DNA of 18,990 nucleotides from HB2-32-21 sp040235495 (GTDB lineage Bacteria; Pseudomonadota; Gammaproteobacteria; Pseudomonadales; Porticoccaceae): assembly GCA_040235495.1 (NCBI GenBank), contig JBECKV010000153.1, positions 1 through 18,990 on the forward strand, written 5' to 3'. The notes below the pieces were generated by a model. The model saw only the letters and a program-made list of their open reading frames with translations, searched no databases and was not told where the DNA came from. The position numbers were made by a program, and so were the translations under genes. Shown in pieces: positions 15,256 to 18,990 of the stretch (positions are counted from its first letter, which is position 1; each line of letters begins with the position of its first letter).

Positions 15256-16176
15256 TCAGGGCAAACCGTCGTCCACCTTGTCGCCATCCCGTTCCGGCGG
15301 CAAGAGGTTTTCGCGGCGGATTTTCAGATCTAGCAGCAAACTGGCGGCGATATAGATCGATGAATAGGTACCGATGGTAATGCCGATAATCAGGGCCGTG
15401 GCGAAATTGTGGATCAGCTCGCCACCAAACAGAAACAGGGCAAAGAGCACCAGCAAGGTGGTCAGCGAGGTAACGAGAGTCCGGTCCAGGGTTTGGGTCA
15501 GGGACTCATTGATGACCGCTAGCGGATCGGCGGTGCGCAACAGGCGGAAATTTTCCCGAATGCGGTCCGAGACTATGATGGTGTCGTTGAGGGAATATCC
15601 GATCACCGCCAGTACGGCGGCCAGCACGGTCAGATCGAATTCGATATCGAACAGCGAGAAAAATCCCAGGGTAATGAGTACATCGTGAATCAGCGCCACA
15701 ACCGCGGCGATGGAAAACTTGTATTGAAAACGGACCGCCACATAGAGCATCACCACCGCCAGCGCCGCCAACAAACCCAGGCCGCCGTCATCGCGTAATT
15801 CTTCTCCAATCTGTGGCCCGACAAATTCGATACGGCGCAGTTCGACATTTTCTCCGCTGGCGCGAAGAGCCGTCAAAACCTGCTCGCCCAGATCCGCTTC
15901 CGGCTCGCCCTGCAATTTGATCAGCAGATCAAACTCGGAGCCAAAATGCACCACCGTCGGATTGACAAAATCGTGCTCGGTCAACCGCGCGCGCACCGCT
16001 TCCACGCCGACGACCCGCTCATAGCCCACCTCGATCAGCGTTCCGCCGGTAAAATCAAGTCCCAGCACCAGCCCCTTGGAGGACAGCGAGACGATGGAAG
16101 CGATGACCAGCGTGATCGAGACTAGCGCCGCCAGCTTGCGCTTACCCATAAAATCGTAGACTCGTTGCGTATTCAT
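15256..16176 (-). CDS. secF: Protein translocase subunit SecF
   Basis: SecF pairs with SecD in the membrane and uses proton motive force to help pull exported proteins out of the SecYEG channel. The 306-residue product has a first membrane segment (about 15-33), the signature LGLDFTGGTLIEVGY (38-52), a short periplasmic domain, and a C-terminal block of five membrane segments that includes VIGYSLNDTIIVSDRIRENFR, the SecF counterpart of the SecD VDANVLIFSRIREE motif. The length is about that of E. coli SecF (323). It starts 4 bp after the secD stop, so the two are translated from one message. A hairpin lies 10 bases beyond its stop codon. Confidence 0.97.
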   Translation of the reverse strand: MNTQRVYDFMGKRKLAALVSITLVIASIVSLSSKGLVLGLDFTGGTLIEVGYERVVGVEAVRARLTEHDFVNPTVVHFGSEFDLLIKLQGEPEADLGEQVLTALRASGENVELRRIEFVGPQIGEELRDDGGLGLLAALAVVMLYVAVRFQYKFSIAAVVALIHDVLITLGFFSLFDIEFDLTVLAAVLAVIGYSLNDTIIVSDRIRENFRLLRTADPLAVINESLTQTLDRTLVTSLTTLLVLFALFLFGGELIHNFATALIIGITIGTYSSIYIAASLLLDLKIRRENLLPPERDGDKVDDGLP

Positions 16177-16180
16177 AGAC

Positions 16181-18043
16181 TCATATCCAGAGCTTTTTCA
16201 CATCACGGCCACCGTAAACCAGATTCGTCAGCGCTCGCGTGCCCATGATGGCGGTGAACATCGAGGTTAGAATGCCGATCGAGAGCGTGACCGCGAAGCC
16301 CTGTACCGGGCCTGACCCGATGGCATAAAGAATCACCGCGACAATCAGGGTCGTGAGGTTGGCATCGACGATGGAAACGAAAGCGCGGTCGTAACCGGCC
16401 TGAAGAGCTCCCTGAATGGTCTGGCCATTTTTCAGTTCCTCCCTGATTCTAGAAAAAATCAGCACGTTGGCATCCACCGCCATACCCACGGTCAGCACGA
16501 TCCCGGCAATGCCGGGCAGGGTCAGGGTGGCCCCCAAAATTGACATGACCGCGACGACCAGCACCACGTTCAGCAGCAGGGCCAGGTTGGCGAAAATACC
16601 GAAAACCCTAAAATACACCAGCATGAACAGCAGCACGACGCCCAGGCCGATCTGTACCGAGCGCAAGCCGACCTCGATATTTTCCGCTCCCAACGAGGGG
16701 CCGATAGTGCGCTCCTCGACAAAATGCATGGGCGCGGCCAAGGCCCCGGCGCGCAGCAACAGTGCCAGTTCCGCGGCCTCGGCCGGATTATCCAGCCCGG
16801 TAATACGAAACTGTACGCCCAGGGCGCTTTGAATGGTTGCCAGGCTGATAATTTTCTTGTCGACATAGGGTACCGCCACCGACTCGCTCTCGCCCTGCTC
16901 ATTGATACGACTTTCGAAGCGCGCTTTCGATTCTATGAACAGCACGCCCAGTCGCCGTTTGATGTTGCGACGCGTGGCATGATGCATGGCCCGCCCGCCA
17001 CCGCCGTCGAGGGAGATGTTTACCTGAGGCAGGCCATTTTCGTCGTAGCCCACCGACGCGTTGGTGACCTGATCGCCGGTGATAACGACATTTTTCTCCA
17101 GCCACGCGGAGGGTTCACGCGATGTGGGGTCTCGAAACTCAAACTTTTCCCGACCACTGGAGGTGCCGGGCCGGGCTTCCAGACGGAACTCCAGGTTGGC
17201 CGTTTTGCCGATAATCCGCTTGGCCTCGGCGGTATCCTGCACGCCGGGCAATTCGACGACAATGCGATCCCGCCCCTGCCGCTGAACGATGGGTTCGGAT
17301 ACCCCCAGTTCATTGACCCGGTTTCTCAGGGTGGTGAGATTCTGGCCGACGGCGTAATCGATTTTTTCCCTTAACGCCAGCTCACCCAGGCTCAGGTTGA
17401 GGCGGTAGGCCTGATCCCCCTCTCCGCGCGTAGTGGTAAGCGCCACCAATTCGCGAAAATCGCGTCGCACCAGACTCTCCGCGGCATCGCGCACCTCGGC
17501 GTCGGCGAAGCTGAAGACCAGTTCACTGCCCTCCACACGAGCCCTTTTGTAGCGGATCTTTTCCTCGCGAAGAGCCTTCTTGATTTCGCCGAACTGGGTA
17601 TCCAGATGCTTGGCGATCACCGACTCGGTATCCACCTGCATCAGAAAATGCACCCCGCCACTGAGATCAAGACCCAGCTTCATGGGCCTTGCCCCCATGG
17701 AGGAAAGCGCCGCCGGCGTGTTATCGGCCAGATTCAGGGCCACCACATAGTCGAGGCCGAGAGCCTTCTGAATCAGACTCTTGGCCTCCAGCTGTTGGGC
17801 GCCATCGCGCAGGCGAATCAAAGCACTTTTAGCGTCGAAGGTTGCGCCAAAATAATCGATATCGGCCCCGTCGAGGCGCGCCTGGGCCTTGTCCAGCACC
17901 GCCTGATCCATAACCATGGCGCCACTCTGGCCGGAAATCTGAATCGCGGGGTCCGGTGCGTGGAGGTTGGGCGAGGCATAGATAAAGCCGAGCGCCACCA
18001 CGGCGGCAATCAAGAGATACTTCCAGAGTGGATAGCGATTCAT
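16181..18043 (-). CDS. secD: Protein translocase subunit SecD
   Basis: SecD, the larger partner of SecF, has a big periplasmic domain that grips emerging substrate. The 620 residues include one N-terminal membrane segment (about 8-24), the invariant MKLGLDLSGGVHFLMQVD (about 121-138), a long periplasmic part with VNELGVSEPIVQRQGRDRIVVELPGVQD, and five C-terminal membrane segments containing VGMAVDANVLIFSRIREELKN. The Asp in VDANV is the residue linked to proton flow. The size agrees with E. coli SecD (615). The frame starts one codon earlier with TTG (18046), but the ATG at 18043 is the natural start; no strong ribosome-binding site is seen. A promoter-like sequence lies directly upstream (18076-18104). 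Unlike the standard tgt-yajC-secD-secF arrangement, yajC is missing here. Confidence 0.97.
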   Translation of the reverse strand: MNRYPLWKYLLIAAVVALGFIYASPNLHAPDPAIQISGQSGAMVMDQAVLDKAQARLDGADIDYFGATFDAKSALIRLRDGAQQLEAKSLIQKALGLDYVVALNLADNTPAALSSMGARPMKLGLDLSGGVHFLMQVDTESVIAKHLDTQFGEIKKALREEKIRYKRARVEGSELVFSFADAEVRDAAESLVRRDFRELVALTTTRGEGDQAYRLNLSLGELALREKIDYAVGQNLTTLRNRVNELGVSEPIVQRQGRDRIVVELPGVQDTAEAKRIIGKTANLEFRLEARPGTSSGREKFEFRDPTSREPSAWLEKNVVITGDQVTNASVGYDENGLPQVNISLDGGGGRAMHHATRRNIKRRLGVLFIESKARFESRINEQGESESVAVPYVDKKIISLATIQSALGVQFRITGLDNPAEAAELALLLRAGALAAPMHFVEERTIGPSLGAENIEVGLRSVQIGLGVVLLFMLVYFRVFGIFANLALLLNVVLVVAVMSILGATLTLPGIAGIVLTVGMAVDANVLIFSRIREELKNGQTIQGALQAGYDRAFVSIVDANLTTLIVAVILYAIGSGPVQGFAVTLSIGILTSMFTAIMGTRALTNLVYGGRDVKKLWI

Positions 18044-18075
18044 CAAGGGACTCTGCGATCCTGTAAAAGCGCCGC

Positions 18076-18104
18076 ATTATAGGTTAATTGACCAGCCGCT
18101 CCAA
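18076..18104 (-). promoter_or_regulatory. Sigma70-like promoter of secDF
   Basis: On the minus strand a perfect TATAAT (18081-18076) stands 17 bp after TTGGAG (18104-18099, three of six matches to the -35). It would start transcription at about 18069, leaving a leader of about 25 bases before the secD ATG. This is the best promoter match seen in the window and implies that secDF need not depend on tgt transcription. Confidence 0.6.
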
Positions 18105-18153
18105 TGAAGCGACCCGCAAGGCCCCGACACCGCTTCGGGTCAGCGGCGCTAGG

Positions 18154-18990
18154 TTAGCAATCCGCCCCGGCAAAGTAATCTTGCGCGAAGCGCGCCAGCC
18201 TTTGCTCGCTGATGGCCTGACGAATCGCCGCCATGAAATTCTGGTAATAACGCAGGTTGTGGATGGTGTTGAGCTGAGCTCCGAGAATCTCCTTGCACTT
18301 GTCCAGATGGTGCAAATAGGCACGGCTGAAATTCTGGCAGGTATAACAATCGCAGCTGGCATCCAGGGCCCCGGTATCATCGCGATAGCGGGCGTTGCGG
18401 ATTTTCACGACGCCATCACTGGTAAACAGATGGCCATTGCGGGCATGGCGGGTGGGCATCACACAGTCGAACATATCGATGCCCCGCTGTACGGCCTGGA
18501 GAATATCGCCGGGAGTGCCGACGCCCATCAGGTAGCGGGGCTGGGTGCTCGGCAATTGGTCCTGCAAGCAATCGAGTATGCGGATCATATCCTCCTTGGG
18601 TTCGCCCACCGACAGGCCACCGATGGCGTAACCGTCAAAGCCGATGTCTCGGAGAAGCCTGGCGGATTCATGGCGCAGGTGCTCGTGCATGCCGCCCTGG
18701 ACAATGCCAAACAAGGCCGCCGGGCTGTCGCCGTGGGCCTGCTTGCCGCGCGCCGCCCAGCGCATGGACAGCTCCATGGACTCCCGGGCCTGCTTTTCAT
18801 CGGCCGGATAAGGCGTGCATTCGTCAAAGACCATCACTACATCGGCGCCCAGATCCCGCTGCACCTGGATGGAACGCTCGGGATCGAGGAATACCGGGCT
18901 GCCGTCAATCGGCGATTTGAAGGCCACTCCGGCTTCAGTGATCTTGCGCATGTCGCCCAGGCTGAACACCTGAAAGCCACCGGAGTCGGT
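18154..18990 (-). CDS. tgt: Queuine tRNA-ribosyltransferase Tgt (5' part outside window)
   Basis: Bacterial Tgt exchanges guanine 34 of GUN-anticodon tRNAs for preQ1 on the way to queuosine. The 278 residues in the window begin at TDSGGFQVFSL, which holds the active-site Asp of the N-terminal part (Asp89 in E. coli numbering), so roughly 87 residues are missing. Further on are GIVQGGMHEHLR, GYAIGGLSVGEPKEDM, RYLMGVGTPGDI and FDCVMPTRHARNGHLF, whose Asp is the covalent nucleophile. The zinc site is complete: CDCYTC plus the His in NTIHNLRYYQ. The C-terminus stops at AQDYFAGADC and is a little shorter than in E. coli. The stop codon is 107 bp upstream of secD; that gap contains the secDF promoter and no yajC. 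Confidence 0.97.
   Translation of the reverse strand, partial: TDSGGFQVFSLGDMRKITEAGVAFKSPIDGSPVFLDPERSIQVQRDLGADVVMVFDECTPYPADEKQARESMELSMRWAARGKQAHGDSPAALFGIVQGGMHEHLRHESARLLRDIGFDGYAIGGLSVGEPKEDMIRILDCLQDQLPSTQPRYLMGVGTPGDILQAVQRGIDMFDCVMPTRHARNGHLFTSDGVVKIRNARYRDDTGALDASCDCYTCQNFSRAYLHHLDKCKEILGAQLNTIHNLRYYQNFMAAIRQAISEQRLARFAQDYFAGADC

Overview
The window looks like a piece of a moderately GC-rich gammaproteobacterial chromosome. It carries the zipA-smc pair typical of Pseudomonas/Cellvibrio-type Gammaproteobacteria that use SMC rather than MukB, an E. coli-like TrmL and FldB, and a tgt/secD/secF block. The acyl-CoA genes (acyl-CoA dehydrogenase, MaoC hydratases, CaiB-type CoA-transferase, TetR regulator) suggest an environmental heterotroph that degrades lipid-like or branched acyl substrates. 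Assignment below class level would be a guess. No phage, IS, CRISPR, rRNA or tRNA was found, and the gene set is mostly ordinary housekeeping plus one small accessory cluster.

Layout. 1-4192 (minus): smc followed by zipA, with zipA cut by the window edge. 4193-4534: divergent intergenic region between smc and trmL, with short repeats. 4535-5568 (plus): trmL-fldB, two genes 2 bp apart. 5606-7861 (minus): a membrane-anchored PAS-PAS-GGDEF-EAL protein convergent with fldB; its EAL half looks degenerate. 8116-10273 (minus): two tandem MaoC-like genes followed by an acyl-CoA dehydrogenase. 10495-11115 (plus): a TetR-family regulator divergent from them. 11204-13842 (plus): modA-modB-modC molybdate ABC transporter. 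13836-15074 (minus): a CaiB/BaiF CoA-transferase whose end overlaps the end of modC. 15256-18043 (minus): secD-secF with its own promoter-like sequence. 18154-18990 (minus): 3' part of tgt.

How the parts fit. The MaoC pair, the dehydrogenase and probably the CoA-transferase would act on acyl-CoA thioesters: CoA transfer, alpha-beta dehydrogenation and hydration of the enoyl-CoA. The divergent TetR gene is the obvious candidate regulator, and two inverted repeats, at 10400-10419 and 9317-9331, are candidate operators. One MaoC copy keeps the catalytic Asp/His while the other has Glu/Tyr there, which suggests a heteromeric hydratase with one active subunit type. modABC sits between these genes for no obvious metabolic reason.

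The most notable negative is the absence of yajC between tgt and secD: only 107 bp separate them, and that gap holds a good sigma70-like promoter. I did not find a convincing undescribed multi-gene system. The best leads are the degenerate EAL domain, the MaoC pair with its candidate operators, the missing yajC and the three-copy repeat abutting the trmL start codon.
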